Below are positions 1 through 9,049 of a stretch of 64,000 nt of DNA, piece after piece. The stretch is from NCBI RefSeq assembly GCF_900091845.1, contig NZ_FMCI01000148.1, positions 17,514 through 81,513 on the forward strand, read 5' to 3'. Source of the DNA: Streptomyces sp. SolWspMP-5a-2. Lineage in GTDB: Bacteria; Actinomycetota; Actinomycetes; Streptomycetales; Streptomycetaceae. Each line of letters begins with the position of its first letter. Within the stretch, counting starts at the first letter, position 1. Under the pieces are notes generated by a model, which saw only the letters and a list, made by a program, of their open reading frames with translations, made no database searches and was not told the DNA's origin. The position numbers were made by a program, and so were the translations under genes.

Positions 1-1
1 T

Positions 2-742
2 GTGCTTCCAGGAGAGCTCGGAGACGTGGACGAGACCGTCGACGCCACCGAGGTCCACGAACGCACCGAAGTTGACGATCGAGGAGACGACGCCGGAGCG
101 GACCTGGCCCTTCTGCAGGGTCGTGAGGAAGGTCTGGCGGACCTCGCTCTGGGTCTGCTCCAGCCAGGCACGGCGGGACAGGACCACGTTGTTGCGGTTC
201 TTGTCCAGCTCGATGATCTTGGCCTCGAGCTCCTTGCCCACGTAGGGCTGGAGGTCGCGGACACGGCGCATCTCGACGAGGGAGGCCGGCAGGAAGCCAC
301 GGAGGCCGATGTCGAGGATGAGACCACCCTTGACGACCTCGATGACGGTACCGGTGACGATGCCGTCCTCTTCCTTGATCTTCTCGATGGTGCCCCAGGC
401 GCGCTCGTACTGGGCGCGCTTCTTCGAGAGGATCAGGCGGCCTTCCTTGTCCTCCTTCTGGAGAACAAGGGCTTCGATCTCGTCACCGACGGCGACGACC
501 TCGTTGGGGTCGACGTCGTGCTTGATCGAGAGCTCGCGGCTCGGGATGACACCTTCGGTCTTGTAACCGATGTCGAGCAGGACCTCGTCCCGGTCGACCT
601 TCACGATGACGCCGTCGACGATGTCGCCGTCGTTGAAGTACTTGATCGTCTCGTCGATCGCGGCGAGGAAGGCTTCCTCGTTACCGATGTCGTTGACCGC
701 AACCTGCGGGGTGGTGGCGGTGGTCTCGGTGCTGCTCGTCAT
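2..742 (-). CDS. rpsA: 30S ribosomal protein S1, 3' end outside window
   Basis: First 247 residues of ribosomal protein S1, which binds mRNA on the 30S subunit. The protein begins [18 protein letters not shown] and carries S1/OB-fold repeats at about residues 36-105 ([15 protein letters not shown]), 122-187 ([16 protein letters not shown]) and from about 207 ([28 protein letters not shown]). The third repeat is cut by the window edge, so roughly half of a ~500-residue actinobacterial S1 is present. A strong vegetative promoter lies about 200 nt upstream, leaving a long 5' leader, which suits a gene whose E. coli relative is autoregulated at translation (family knowledge). The identity is secure. 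The long plus-strand frame covering the same bases is a shadow. Confidence 0.95.
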   Translation of the reverse strand, partial: MTSSTETTATTPQVAVNDIGNEEAFLAAIDETIKYFNDGDIVDGVIVKVDRDEVLLDIGYKTEGVIPSRELSIKHDVDPNEVVAVGDEIEALVLQKEDKEGRLILSKKRAQYERAWGTIEKIKEEDGIVTGTVIEVVKGGLILDIGLRGFLPASLVEMRRVRDLQPYVGKELEAKIIELDKNRNNVVLSRRAWLEQTQSEVRQTFLTTLQKGQVRSGVVSSIVNFGAFVDLGGVDGLVHVSELSWKH

Positions 743-940
743 GTGGGAAAGGGCTCCGGTACGGACATTGAGTCGTAGGTACTGCTACGCCGGGAGCCCG
801 TATCGCTCTGAAGAAGCCGGACAGCCAAGGAAGCGCCACACACGATGGAAACCGTGACGCCTCGACAACCGAGGGGACATACGACAGATGCGAGCGCAGC
901 CTGCTACGTCTGAGGTGCGCAGGCCCGCAGCGCAACTTGT

Positions 941-969
941 AGCATACGGGGGCAGCCGGGCAGGGTCAA
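941..969 (-). promoter_or_regulatory. Vegetative (sigma-HrdB type) promoter of rpsA
   Basis: Reading the minus strand, TTGACC (964-969) is followed by exactly 17 nt and TATGCT (941-946). This is close to the TTGACA/TANNNT consensus. It would start transcription near 934 and give a leader of about 190 nt before the rpsA ATG at 742. Its position also argues against the earliest possible starts of the divergent methyltransferase gene. Confidence 0.6.
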
Positions 970-1058
970 TGCGCGAAGGCGCACACCCGGGGCGGATCGC
1001 CGCATACCCGGCACAAGAACTGTCCTCTGAGGCCACGACGGCCAGAGACACCCCTCCT

Positions 1059-1922
1059 GTGACACCCGTCGGGGGACGGGGTGGAGGGAAGAGTACGACG
1101 AGGGAGCCGATCATCCAAGAGCCCGAAGCGTTCGAGCCCGAGGCCGTCCGACGAGGCGCGGACGGAGCCGAGAGCTCCCGTGCCAACCGGGGCTGGTGGG
1201 ACCGGAACGCGGACGAGTACCAGGTCGAGCACGGCACGTTCCTCGGCGACGACCGCTTCGTGTGGGGTCCCGAGGGTCTGGACGAGGTGGAGGCGGAGCT
1301 GCTCGGCCCGCCCGAGGAGCTGGCCGGCCGGGACGTCCTGGAGCTGGGCGCGGGCGCCGCCCAGTGCTCGCGCTGGCTGACCGCGCAGGGGGCCCGCCCG
1401 GTCGCCCTGGACATCTCGCACCGCCAGCTCCAGCACGCGCTGCGGATCGGCGGCTCGTTCCCGCTGGTCTGCGCGGACGCCTGCGCGCTGCCGTTCGCGG
1501 ACGCCTCGTTCGACCTGGCGTGCTCCGCGTACGGGGCGCTGCCGTTCGTCGCCGAACCGGTGGTGGTGCTGCGGGAGGTGCGCCGGGTGCTGCGTCCCGG
1601 CGGCAGGCTGGTCTTCTCGGTGACCCACCCGATCCGCTGGGCGTTCCCCGACGAGCCGGGGCCCGAGGGGCTCTCGGTGTCCGGGTCCTACTTCGACCGC
1701 ACGCCCTACGTCGAGCAGGACGACACCGGCCACGCGGTCTACGTCGAGCACCACCGCACCCTCGGCGACCGGGTGCGGGACGTGGTGGCGGCCGGGTTCC
1801 GGCTGGTCGACCTGGTCGAGCCGGAGTGGCCGTCCTGGAACACCTCGGAGTGGGGCGGCTGGTCCCCGCTGCGCGGCAGCCTGCTGCCCGGGACGGCGAT
1901 CTTCGTCTGCGCACGGGACTGA
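1059..1922 (+). CDS. Class I SAM-dependent methyltransferase
   Basis: A 287-residue Methyltransf_11-type enzyme of unknown substrate. Motif I is VLELGAGAAQCSRWL, the acidic ribose-binding position follows in PVALDISHRQL, and the post-motif region has ADASFDLACSAYGALPFV and LREVRRVLRPGGRLVFS. The frame is open back to ATG codons at 888 and 969, but 888 lies in the rpsA leader and 969 in its -35 region, so GTG 1059 is preferred. It has no clear Shine-Dalgarno sequence, so the start is uncertain. The hrpB-like gene begins 4 nt after the stop, suggesting cotranscription. The protein type is common beside rpsA in Streptomyces (recalled, not checked). Confidence 0.8.
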   Translation: MTPVGGRGGGKSTTREPIIQEPEAFEPEAVRRGADGAESSRANRGWWDRNADEYQVEHGTFLGDDRFVWGPEGLDEVEAELLGPPEELAGRDVLELGAGAAQCSRWLTAQGARPVALDISHRQLQHALRIGGSFPLVCADACALPFADASFDLACSAYGALPFVAEPVVVLREVRRVLRPGGRLVFSVTHPIRWAFPDEPGPEGLSVSGSYFDRTPYVEQDDTGHAVYVEHHRTLGDRVRDVVAAGFRLVDLVEPEWPSWNTSEWGGWSPLRGSLLPGTAIFVCARD

Positions 1923-1926
1923 CGGC

Positions 1927-4483
1927 GTGCGGCGCTCCGACGACCTCGACCGGCTCCCGGTCCGCTCCGCGCTGCCCGCGCTGCGCGACGCCCTGGAGGG
2001 CCACGGCGCGGCGGTGCTGTGCGCGCCGCCCGGCACCGGCAAGACGACGCTGGTGCCGCTGGTCCTCGCCGGACTGCACGGCGGGGGCCGGGCCCGCCGG
2101 GTCGTGGTCGCCGAGCCGCGCCGGATCGCGGCCCGCGCGGCGGCCCGGCGGATGGCGTGGCTGCTGGGCGAGGAGCCCGGCGGGAGCGTCGGGTACACGG
2201 TGCGCGGCGAGCGGGTGGTCGGGCGGCACACGCGCGTGGAGGTCGTCACGACCGGGGTGCTCCTCCAGCGTCTCCAGCGGGACCAGGAGCTGACCGGCGT
2301 CGACGCGGTGGTCCTCGACGAGTGCCACGAGCGGCATCTGGACGCGGACACCGCGGCCGCCTTCCTCTGGGACGTACGCGAGACGCTCCGGCCCGAGCTG
2401 CGGCTGGTGGCCGCGTCGGCGACCACGGACGCGGCGGGCTGGGCCCGGGTCCTCGGCGGGGCCCCGGTGGTCGAGGCGGCCGGGGTCGCGCATCCGGTGG
2501 AGACGGTCTGGGCGCCCCCGGCCCGCCCGGTCCGCCCGCCGCACGGGGCGCGGGTCGACCCGGCGCTGCTGGCACACGTGGCGTCGGTGGTGCGCCGGGC
2601 GCTGGCCGAGCGGGACGGCGACGTGCTGTGCTTCCTGCCCGGCGTGGGCGAGATCGCGCGCGTGGCGGGGCAGTTGGGCGACCTCTCCCCGTTCGGCGGC
2701 GGCGACGGCGTCGAGGTGCTCCAGGTGCACGGGCGGGCGCCCGCGGCCGTGCAGGACGCCGTCCTGGCGCCGGGCTCGCGGCGCCGGGTGGTCCTCGCGA
2801 CGTCGGTGGCGGAGTCGTCGCTGACGGTCCCGGGGGTACGGGTCGTCGTCGACTCGGGGCTGGCGCGGGAGCCACGCGTCGACCACGCGCGCGGGCTGAG
2901 CTCGCTGACCACCGTCCGGGCCTCCCTGGCGGCGGGGCGGCAGCGGGCGGGCCGGGCCGGGCGGGAGGCCCCGGGGGCGGTGTACCGGTGCTGGACGGCG
3001 GCCGAGGACACGCGTCTGCCGCGGTTCCCCGCGCCGGAGATCAAGGTGGCCGACCTGACCGCGTTCGCGCTCCAGACGGCCTGCTGGGGCGATCCGGACG
3101 CGTCCGGGCTCGCGCTGCTCGACCCGCCGCCCGCCGGTGCGATGGCGGCGGCCAGATCGGTCCTGACGGCGGTCGGCGCGGTCAGCCCCGACGGCCGGGC
3201 CACCGGGCGCGGGATCCGGCTGGCGCGCCTCGGCGTCCACCCGCGGCTGGGCCGGGCGCTGCTGGACACGGACGGCGCCGGGGCCGAGGTGGTGGCCCTG
3301 CTGAGCGAGGAGGCGCCCCGGGAGTACGGCGACGACCTGGCCGCCGCGCTGCGTGCCGCGCGCCGGGGGCGGCGACGCGTACGCGGCCCGCTGGCGCGCC
3401 GAGACGCGCCGTCTGCGCTCCCTGGCCGCCGACCGCGCGCCGTCCGCGCCCGGCCCGGGGGCGGGGGACGGCGCGGAAGAGACGGGGGCCTGGGACACCG
3501 CGAACCTCTCCGACGACCGGATGGCCGGGGTGGTCTGCGCCCTCGCCTTCCCCGAGCGGGTCGCCAGGGCGGACGGCGGGTCCTGTCTGATGGCCTCCGG
3601 CACCCGGGCCGCGCTCGCGGAGGGGTCGGCGCTGCGCGGGGCGCCGTGGATCGCCGTGGCGGTCGCCGACCGTCCGGCCGGGTCCGGGCACGCGCGCGTG
3701 CGCCTCGCGGCGGCGCTCGACGAGGAGGTGGCGCTGCGGGCCGCGGCCTTCCTCCGTACGGAGGAGCGGGAGGTGCGGTGGCGGGACGGCGACGTCGTGG
3801 CGCGGCGGGTGCGGCGGCTCGGGGCGATCGAGCTGTCGTCGCGGCCCCTGTCCGACCCCGCTCCCGCACTGGTCCGCGCGGCCCTGCTGGACGGGCTGCG
3901 CGCCGAGGGGCTCGGGCTGCTGCGCTGGTCGCAGGAGGCCCGGGGGCTGCGCCGGAGGCTGGCGTTCCTGCGGCTGCACCTGGGCGACCCGTGGCCCGAC
4001 GTGTCGGACGACGCCCTCCTCGCGCGCGTGGACGACTGGCTGGAGCCCGAGCTGGGGCGGGCCCGGCGGCGCGGCGACCTCGGCGCGATCGACGCGGGCC
4101 GGGCGCTGACCCGGCTGCTGCCCTGGGCGTCCGGCCGGGCCGGGCGGCTCGACGAGCTGGCGCCGGAGCGGATCACGGTGCCCAGCGGGTCCGCGGTCCG
4201 GGTCGACTACACGGACCCGGAGCGGCCGGTGCTCGCGGTGAAGGTGCAGGAGATGTTCGGGCTGCACGCGTCGCCCGCGGTCGCCGGGGTGCCGCTGCTC
4301 GTGCATCTCCTCTCCCCCGCCGGGCGGCCCGTCGCGGTCACCGCCGACCTGGCGTCCTTCTGGCGGGACGGCTACCGGGCCGTGCGGGCCGAGCTGCGCG
4401 GCCGGTACCCGAAGCATCCGTGGCCCGAGGACCCGGCGGCGGCCGAGCCGACCCGGCACACCAACGCCCGGCTCAGGCGCTGA
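1927..4483 (+). pseudogene. hrpB: ATP-dependent helicase HrpB, frameshifted
   Basis: DEAH-box helicase of the HrpB family, a putative RNA/DNA helicase. The first frame (from GTG 1927) holds Walker A APPGTGKTTLVPL, the DECHERH box, SATT (motif III), LATSVAESSLTVPGV and QRAGRAGREAPG (motif VI), then loses sense after AAALRAARRG near 3367. The homologous C-terminal half resumes one base later in another frame (GGDAYAARWRAETRRL) and runs to TGA 4481-4483 with the conserved tail VKVQEMFGLHASP and LRGRYPKHPWPEDP. The two parts join near 3355-3372 at a run of five G, giving about 850 residues, the normal family length. It is either a recent frameshift or a sequencing error; all helicase motifs are otherwise intact. 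Confidence 0.8.
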
Positions 4484-4501
4484 CCGGCTCAGGCGCTGAC
4501 C
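4470..4501. repeat. 16-bp tandem duplication across two convergent stop codons
   Basis: GGCTCAGGCGCTGACC occurs twice head to tail (4470-4485 and 4486-4501). The first copy supplies the hrpB stop (TGA 4481-4483) and the second supplies the stop of the convergent DUF3068 gene (TCA 4489-4491). Confidence 0.9.
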
Positions 4502-5481
4502 GGCTCCGGTTCGGACTCCGCGGCGGGCGCCGGGCCCGCGGGGCGGCGGCCGCGTGCCTCCAGCGCGAGGGAGAGCGCGAACAGCAGCGCGCCGAGGGCG
4601 AGGAAGCCCCGGGGCAGGTACGAGGTGAGCAGCAGCACCAGGGTGCGGTTGGACCTGACCAGGTCGACGGTGTGCTCGATGTAGTCCTCGCGCATCTTCA
4701 CGTGCCCGGCGAACGCCGTCACCTTGTCCCGGCCGCCGAGCAGGGTGCCGCCGCGCAGCTCCTCCCGGTGGATCTCCTCGCCGTAGACGGGGGCGCCGGT
4801 GACGGGTTCGACCCAGAACCTGCGGACGGTGGTGTACCAGCGGGTGGTGCCGGTCGCGGCGACCGACGCGGGCGTGATGCCCTTGACCGGCATGACCTTG
4901 GGGAACGCCACCCGGGTCCAGGGGACGGTCTGTTCGAAGTAGTAGACCTCCAGGCCGCGGAAGTCCCGGGTGCCCCGGTAGTGGATGGGGGCGCTGGTGC
5001 GGGTCTGGGCGTCGAAGTACTCGTAGTCGCGCCGCTCGGTCAGGAAGGGCCACTTGAACTCGATGCCCCGCCGGGTGACGGGGTCGCCGTCGACGGACTC
5101 GCCGGTGGCGTGGACGGGCTCCTGGGAGTGGGCGTCGAAGATGTACCGCTCGGGGATGCGGGAGACCATCGCGCCGTCGGGGCCCTGGACGTAGGAGAGC
5201 GAGTCCCAGACGACGACGTCGCGGCCGGCCGTGCGCTCGATCGCCTCCGCGGCCGCCACGTCGCCCTTGAGGGTCTGCACGACGGTGACCTGGGGGACCC
5301 GCTTCGCGCGCATGGTGCCGTAGTCGAGGAGGGTGGCGTCCTTCGCCTCCAGGACCATGTCCTGGTACTGGTCGGCCGGGATCTTCGCGAGGCGCGGGAA
5401 GGCGTAGTAGCGCAGCAGCGGGGAGAGCGCGGTGCAGAACACCGCGAGGGCGAGCAGGACCAGGCCGGCCTTGCGGCGCAT
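4489..5481 (-). CDS. DUF3068 (PorA-family-like) membrane-anchored protein
   Basis: 330 residues with an N-terminal hydrophobic anchor at about 5-25 (GLVLLALAVFCTALSPLL), a large extracytoplasmic domain, and a second membrane helix near the C-terminus (about 285-310, GFLALGALLFALSLALEA) followed by a Pro/Glu-rich tail. This architecture and motifs such as LPKVMPVKG-like segments, RFWVEPVTGAPV and REDYIEHTVDLVRS fit the DUF3068 family, sometimes labelled porin PorA family. Function is not established. GAGGAGG sits 7 nt before the ATG. The gene follows a 44-residue secreted peptide gene by 18 nt on the same strand, so the two probably form an operon. Confidence 0.75.
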   Translation of the reverse strand: MRRKAGLVLLALAVFCTALSPLLRYYAFPRLAKIPADQYQDMVLEAKDATLLDYGTMRAKRVPQVTVVQTLKGDVAAAEAIERTAGRDVVVWDSLSYVQGPDGAMVSRIPERYIFDAHSQEPVHATGESVDGDPVTRRGIEFKWPFLTERRDYEYFDAQTRTSAPIHYRGTRDFRGLEVYYFEQTVPWTRVAFPKVMPVKGITPASVAATGTTRWYTTVRRFWVEPVTGAPVYGEEIHREELRGGTLLGGRDKVTAFAGHVKMREDYIEHTVDLVRSNRTLVLLLTSYLPRGFLALGALLFALSLALEARGRRPAGPAPAAESEPEPVSA

Positions 5482-5499
5482 CTCGGCCTCCTCGGGCGG

Positions 5500-5634
5500 T
5501 CAGGGGTGTGCGGGGACCGTCGTGAGCAGGGGCTTCGGGGACGTGCTGCCGGTCGGCGTGCCCAGCGCGGTGACGGTAAGGACCAGGGCGCAGGCGAGGA
5601 CGAGACCGGTCGCGGCGGCGATCAGGGCGCGCAT
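5500..5634 (-). CDS. Small hydrophobic exported peptide (SPW_0924-like)
   Basis: A 44-residue protein with a long N-terminal hydrophobic segment (ALIAAATGLVLACALVLTV) and a short polar tail ending KPLLTTVPAHP. A near-perfect ribosome binding site, GGGAGG, stands 5 nt before the ATG, which supports a real gene despite its size. I recall similar peptides in Streptomyces grouped as the SPW_0924 family; no function is known. It is the first gene of a probable two-gene unit with the DUF3068 protein, so it may be a partner at the membrane (inference). Confidence 0.7.
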   Translation of the reverse strand: MRALIAAATGLVLACALVLTVTALGTPTGSTSPKPLLTTVPAHP

Positions 5635-5724
5635 GCCTGCCTCCCGGCGGACGGGAACTGATACAGCGTCAGATCCGGCACGGTAGCAACGGGCGCGCGA
5701 GATGAGAACACGTCGGACACGCGC

Positions 5725-5762
5725 GAGGGCGCCCCGTCCGCGTCGGCGGAGGGGGCGCCCTC
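5725..5762 (-). terminator. Rho-independent terminator of the lytic transglycosylase gene
   Basis: Perfect 11-bp arms GAGGGCGCCCC / GGGGCGCCCTC enclose a second 5-bp stem (TCCGC/GCGGA) with a GTCG loop. It begins 10 nt past the stop codon. There is no U-run, as is usual in Streptomyces. Confidence 0.7.
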
Positions 5763-5771
5763 GTCGGTGGG

Positions 5772-7517
5772 TCAGGCGGACGGGCTCGCCGAGGGGCTCG
5801 GGGAGGCGTCGGCGGCCGCGACCTTCAGTTCGACGGTGACGGTGGCGCCGCCCGCGGTGGTGACCCGCAGCAGGAAGGTGCCCTCGGTGTCGTCGGCGAA
5901 CAGCTCGGGCAGCAGGAGCACGCCCTTGGCGTCGGTCGCCAGACCGGTCAGGGTGCGCACCGGCTTGCCGTCGGCGTCCTTGAAGTAGGGGCCCGCGGTG
6001 GTCTCGGTGGCGTCGTCGGCCGACGTGACGAGGGTCGCCGTGGCCCCGACCCGGTCCGCGACGGCCCCCTTGTAGGTGGCGCGCAGCTCGACGCGGTCCG
6101 CGAACCCGCCGCCCGGGACGCAGGTGAGCGCGGTGTCGCCGGTGCGCACCAGGGCGTCGGCGGTGCGCTCGGTGACGGTCGCGTGGTAGTCGAGCCCGGT
6201 GACCGTGCGGCCGACCACGGTGGCCCTGACGACAACCTCGCCGGTCTTCTCCCCGGCCTTCAGGGCCGGTGCGACGGCCACGCCCGAGGCGTCGGTGGTC
6301 ACCGTGGCGACGGACTCGCCGCCGGTGAAGACGGTGTCGGTGTCGCCGGTGATCGTGTAGCGGATCCGGACCTTGCCGACGGCCTTCCCGGCCTCCGTCT
6401 CCGCCCGGGTGCTGATCCGCTTGGTGAACGCGTCGCCCGCCCGCGCGGTGAGCTTCGCCGTCCCGGCGTCGGCCAGGTGGTCCACGGTGTCGGTGGGCGT
6501 GGGCGGCGGCGTGGTGGGCGGTGTCGTCGGCGGGGTGGTCGTCGGCGGCGTGGAGGGCTTGCTCGGGGTGCTGGGCGTGCTTGGGGTGCTCGGCCTGCTG
6601 GGCGTCGTGGGCGTGCTCGGCGTCGTCGGCAGGACCGGGGTGCGCGGGACCACCGACCCGGTCCGGCCGTCGTCGCTGCGGCCCGACGGGACGCCGCCGG
6701 TGCCGTCCGGGATCTCGTGGGTGCCCTTGCGGTAGTACTCCAGCCAGGACAGGACGGTGGCCAGGTATTCGCTGGAGTTGTTGTAGCTGAGGATCGCGCG
6801 GTCGAGGTCGCCCTGGGCGGAGAGGTCCCAGTCGTAGCGGCACAGGTAGTGACCGGCGGCGAGCGCCGCGTCGTAGACGTTGTTCGGGTCCTTCAGACCG
6901 TCGCCGTTGCCGTCGCGGCCCGCCCACGCCCAGGTGGACGGGATGAACTGCATCGGCCCGACGGCCTGGTCGTAGCTGCTGTTGCCGTCGTACCGGCCGT
7001 TGTCGGTGTCCTTGATCAGCGCGAATCCGTCGCCGTCGAGCTGCGGGCCGAGGATCCGGGAGGTCGTCGTGCCGTCGGCGCCGACCCGGCCGCCGCGCGC
7101 GTGGCCCGACTCCACCTTGCCGATCGCGGCGAGGAGCTGCCAGGGCAGGTTGCAGCCGGGCTTGGACGCGGCGAGTTCGGCCTCGGCCTTCTTGTAGGCG
7201 TCGAGGACCGTCGCGGGGATGCCCGCCTCGGCCGCGCCCTGCGCGACCGGCGTACCGGCGCCCGCACTGGCGCTGGGCGCGGGGTTGGGGCTGTTCAGCG
7301 GCGGAAGGTCGGTGTAGTACGGCGAGTTGCCGGTCGCGCCGCCCTGGTCGGAGCCGCCCGCGTCCGGAGCGGGCTGGGCGTCGGCGGCGCTGGTCCTGCC
7401 GTGGTCACCGACCGCGGCTCCCGGTGCCTGGGACGCGGACAGGGCCGCGACCGCCGCCGCGGCCACGGCGGTTGTCGCCGCCCCCTTGCGCAGCCTCCTG
7501 CCGATGTGCGCCGCCAT
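5772..7517 (-). CDS. Secreted lytic transglycosylase with Pro/Thr linker
   Basis: 581 residues. The N-terminus MAAHIGRRLRKG with an alanine-rich hydrophobic stretch (about 12-35) is a signal peptide. An SLT-type muramidase domain follows at about 115-270: LLAAIGKVESGH contains the likely catalytic Glu, and QAVGPMQFIPSTWAWAG, NVYDAALAAGHYLC and ILSYNNSSEYLATVL are typical of MltB/SLT_2 enzymes that cleave peptidoglycan glycan strands. A linker of about 60 residues of TPSTP and TTPP repeats (about 305-365) leads to a C-terminal Ig-like module (about 370-581) with threonine-rich beta strands. The ATG at 7517 is preferred; GGGAGGGG lies about 12 nt upstream. The C-terminal module probably holds the enzyme to the cell surface (inference). 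Confidence 0.85.
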   Translation of the reverse strand: MAAHIGRRLRKGAATTAVAAAAVAALSASQAPGAAVGDHGRTSAADAQPAPDAGGSDQGGATGNSPYYTDLPPLNSPNPAPSASAGAGTPVAQGAAEAGIPATVLDAYKKAEAELAASKPGCNLPWQLLAAIGKVESGHARGGRVGADGTTTSRILGPQLDGDGFALIKDTDNGRYDGNSSYDQAVGPMQFIPSTWAWAGRDGNGDGLKDPNNVYDAALAAGHYLCRYDWDLSAQGDLDRAILSYNNSSEYLATVLSWLEYYRKGTHEIPDGTGGVPSGRSDDGRTGSVVPRTPVLPTTPSTPTTPSRPSTPSTPSTPSKPSTPPTTTPPTTPPTTPPPTPTDTVDHLADAGTAKLTARAGDAFTKRISTRAETEAGKAVGKVRIRYTITGDTDTVFTGGESVATVTTDASGVAVAPALKAGEKTGEVVVRATVVGRTVTGLDYHATVTERTADALVRTGDTALTCVPGGGFADRVELRATYKGAVADRVGATATLVTSADDATETTAGPYFKDADGKPVRTLTGLATDAKGVLLLPELFADDTEGTFLLRVTTAGGATVTVELKVAAADASPSPSASPSA

Positions 7518-7848
7518 AGCGTGAACCAACCCCTCCCGTGGACACGTCCGCGTGCCCGTCCCTGATCCGTCGCGGGCCCGCGGGGCCCGCCACTCCTGTG
7601 ACGATCGACGTGGTGCGGTGGTTGCCCTCGCCGAGGTTATCGATGCTTTTGTCCGTCGCTGGAGCCGCACTCCCCGGCACGGTGCGGGCCCAGGCGACCC
7701 TACGACAACTTGCTTTGCACGTGCACCCGTTGACGCCCGAAATTCACCGTCCGGCCATCCACCGCCGGGACGCGGGGCGGCCCGCATACTGGACGGCACG
7801 CACCGTCCGGCCGGGGACGCCGGGCAACGTCCCCTCCGAGGAGCGCAG
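7518..7848. other. Divergent intergenic region, 331 bp
   Basis: Separates the lytic transglycosylase (minus) from the DUF4184 gene (plus). It contains a TTGACG (7730-7735, plus) with no clear -10 partner and an AT-richer patch at 7636-7655. I looked for a c-di-AMP (ydaO-type) riboswitch, common before cell-wall hydrolases in actinobacteria, and saw no recognisable match. Confidence 0.5.
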
Positions 7849-8667
7849 TTGCCGTTCACCCTCAGCCACGCGGCCGCCGTCCTGCCCGCCGTGCGCGGCG
7901 ACGGATCCGGCCGGGGCCGACTGGTCCCGGCCGTCCTCGTGGCCGGGTCCTTCGCGCCCGACCTCACCTACTACGCGGACGGCGTGGTGCCCGGGGCGAT
8001 GGAGTTCGGGAGGGTCACCCACTCCGTCCCCGGGGTGTTCACCGTCGACGTCCTGTTCTGCTGGGCCCTGGTCGGCCTCTGGCTGCTGCTGCGCGCACCC
8101 CTGGTGGCGCTGCTGCCCGGGGCCCGGCAGGCGCGTTCGGCGGCCCTGCTGCGGTGCGGCACGGCACCGGCCAGGCCGAGCCTGCCGCTGGCCGCCCGCT
8201 GGTACGCGTCGGCGGTCCTCGGCGCCCTCACCCACATCGGCTGGGACGCCTTCACCCACCACGGCCGCTGGGGGACCCGGCTGGTCCCGTTCCTCGGCGA
8301 GACGGTCGCCGGGGCGCCGGTGTACTGGTACGTCCAGTACGTCGGCTCGGCGCTCGCCGCGGTGGTCATCGGGGTCTTCGTCCTGCGGGCCCTGCGCCGC
8401 GTCCCGCTCCCCGGCGGGCCGACCGGCGTCCCGGCGCTCTCAGCGCGGGAGCGCGCGGCGGCGACGGCCCTGATCGCGGGCTGCGCCACGGTGGCGGCGC
8501 TGTTCCGGGCGACGGCGTGGTGGTCACGCCGGGGCGAGGCGGCGCGGCCCTGGGAGCTGATCCCGACCCTGTGCTTCGGGGCGGGTGCGGGCCTCCTGGC
8601 GGGGGCCGTCCTCCACGCGGCCGTCCTGCACCGCCGCCGGGAGGGGGCGGGCGCGGGGACGAGGTGA
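7849..8667 (+). CDS. DUF4184 family integral membrane protein
   Basis: 272 residues. The conserved start (M/L)PFTLSHAAAVLP is the hallmark of DUF4184, a family of membrane proteins of unknown function. TTG 7849 is taken as the start because this motif begins there and GAGGAG stands 7 nt upstream; the frame is open further 5' but that part is not protein-like. Further family features are the motif APDLTYYADGVVPGAMEF, GALTHIGWDAFTHHGRWGT with clustered histidines, and about five hydrophobic helices. The His/Asp residues resemble metal ligands in the distantly related YdjM-type membrane hydrolases, but activity is unproven. Confidence 0.8.
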   Translation: MPFTLSHAAAVLPAVRGDGSGRGRLVPAVLVAGSFAPDLTYYADGVVPGAMEFGRVTHSVPGVFTVDVLFCWALVGLWLLLRAPLVALLPGARQARSAALLRCGTAPARPSLPLAARWYASAVLGALTHIGWDAFTHHGRWGTRLVPFLGETVAGAPVYWYVQYVGSALAAVVIGVFVLRALRRVPLPGGPTGVPALSARERAAATALIAGCATVAALFRATAWWSRRGEAARPWELIPTLCFGAGAGLLAGAVLHAAVLHRRREGAGAGTR

Positions 8668-8683
8668 CGCAGTCACCGCACGG

Positions 8684-9049
8684 TCAGTCCCCGGTGGACC
8701 GGTCCCGGGGCCGCGCCGGGGAGACGGGTGCCGCCACGAAGACGGTGAGCCCGCGCGCACGGCGCCGGTCCGGCCTCGGGAGACGGGCGAGGGCCGTGGT
8801 CAGGTGCCCGCGCAGCAGCCCCGCCCACAGGTACCAGGACTCCGGTTCGACGAGGTCGCCGCGGACCCGGGCGAGACGTCCGCGCAGCTCGGTCGCCGAG
8901 CGGCGCAGTCCGTCGACGGGGCCGGTCGGGACGCGTGCGGTGCCCGCGGCGCTCGCGAAGACCGGGGCGGACCCGCGTGACGGCACGGGCCCCGCGCCGC
9001 CCCGCCCCCGCGAGGGCACCGGCCGGCGGTTGAGCATGCGTATACCCAT
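8684..9049 (-). CDS. Small hypothetical protein (MGIRMLNRR type)
   Basis: 121 residues starting MGIRMLNRRP, basic and low in complexity except for a central segment (LRRSATELRGRLARVRGDL) and a short hydrophobic patch (ESWYLWAGLLRGHL), ending near GLTVFVAAPVSPA. No domain is recognised. I recall Streptomyces proteins with the same MGIRML start, which is why I keep it. AGGA lies about 8 nt before the ATG. It converges on the DUF4184 gene with a 16-nt gap. Confidence 0.5.
   Translation of the reverse strand: MGIRMLNRRPVPSRGRGGAGPVPSRGSAPVFASAAGTARVPTGPVDGLRRSATELRGRLARVRGDLVEPESWYLWAGLLRGHLTTALARLPRPDRRRARGLTVFVAAPVSPARPRDRSTGD

Noticed and set aside
4489..5661. Continuation of the hrpB first frame to 5661
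   Set aside because: After about 3367 the translation is Arg/Gly/Ala noise running over the DUF3068 gene; the true C-terminus is in another frame.
7518..7848. Possible c-di-AMP (ydaO) riboswitch before the lytic transglycosylase
   Set aside because: The expected conserved blocks were not found on the minus strand.
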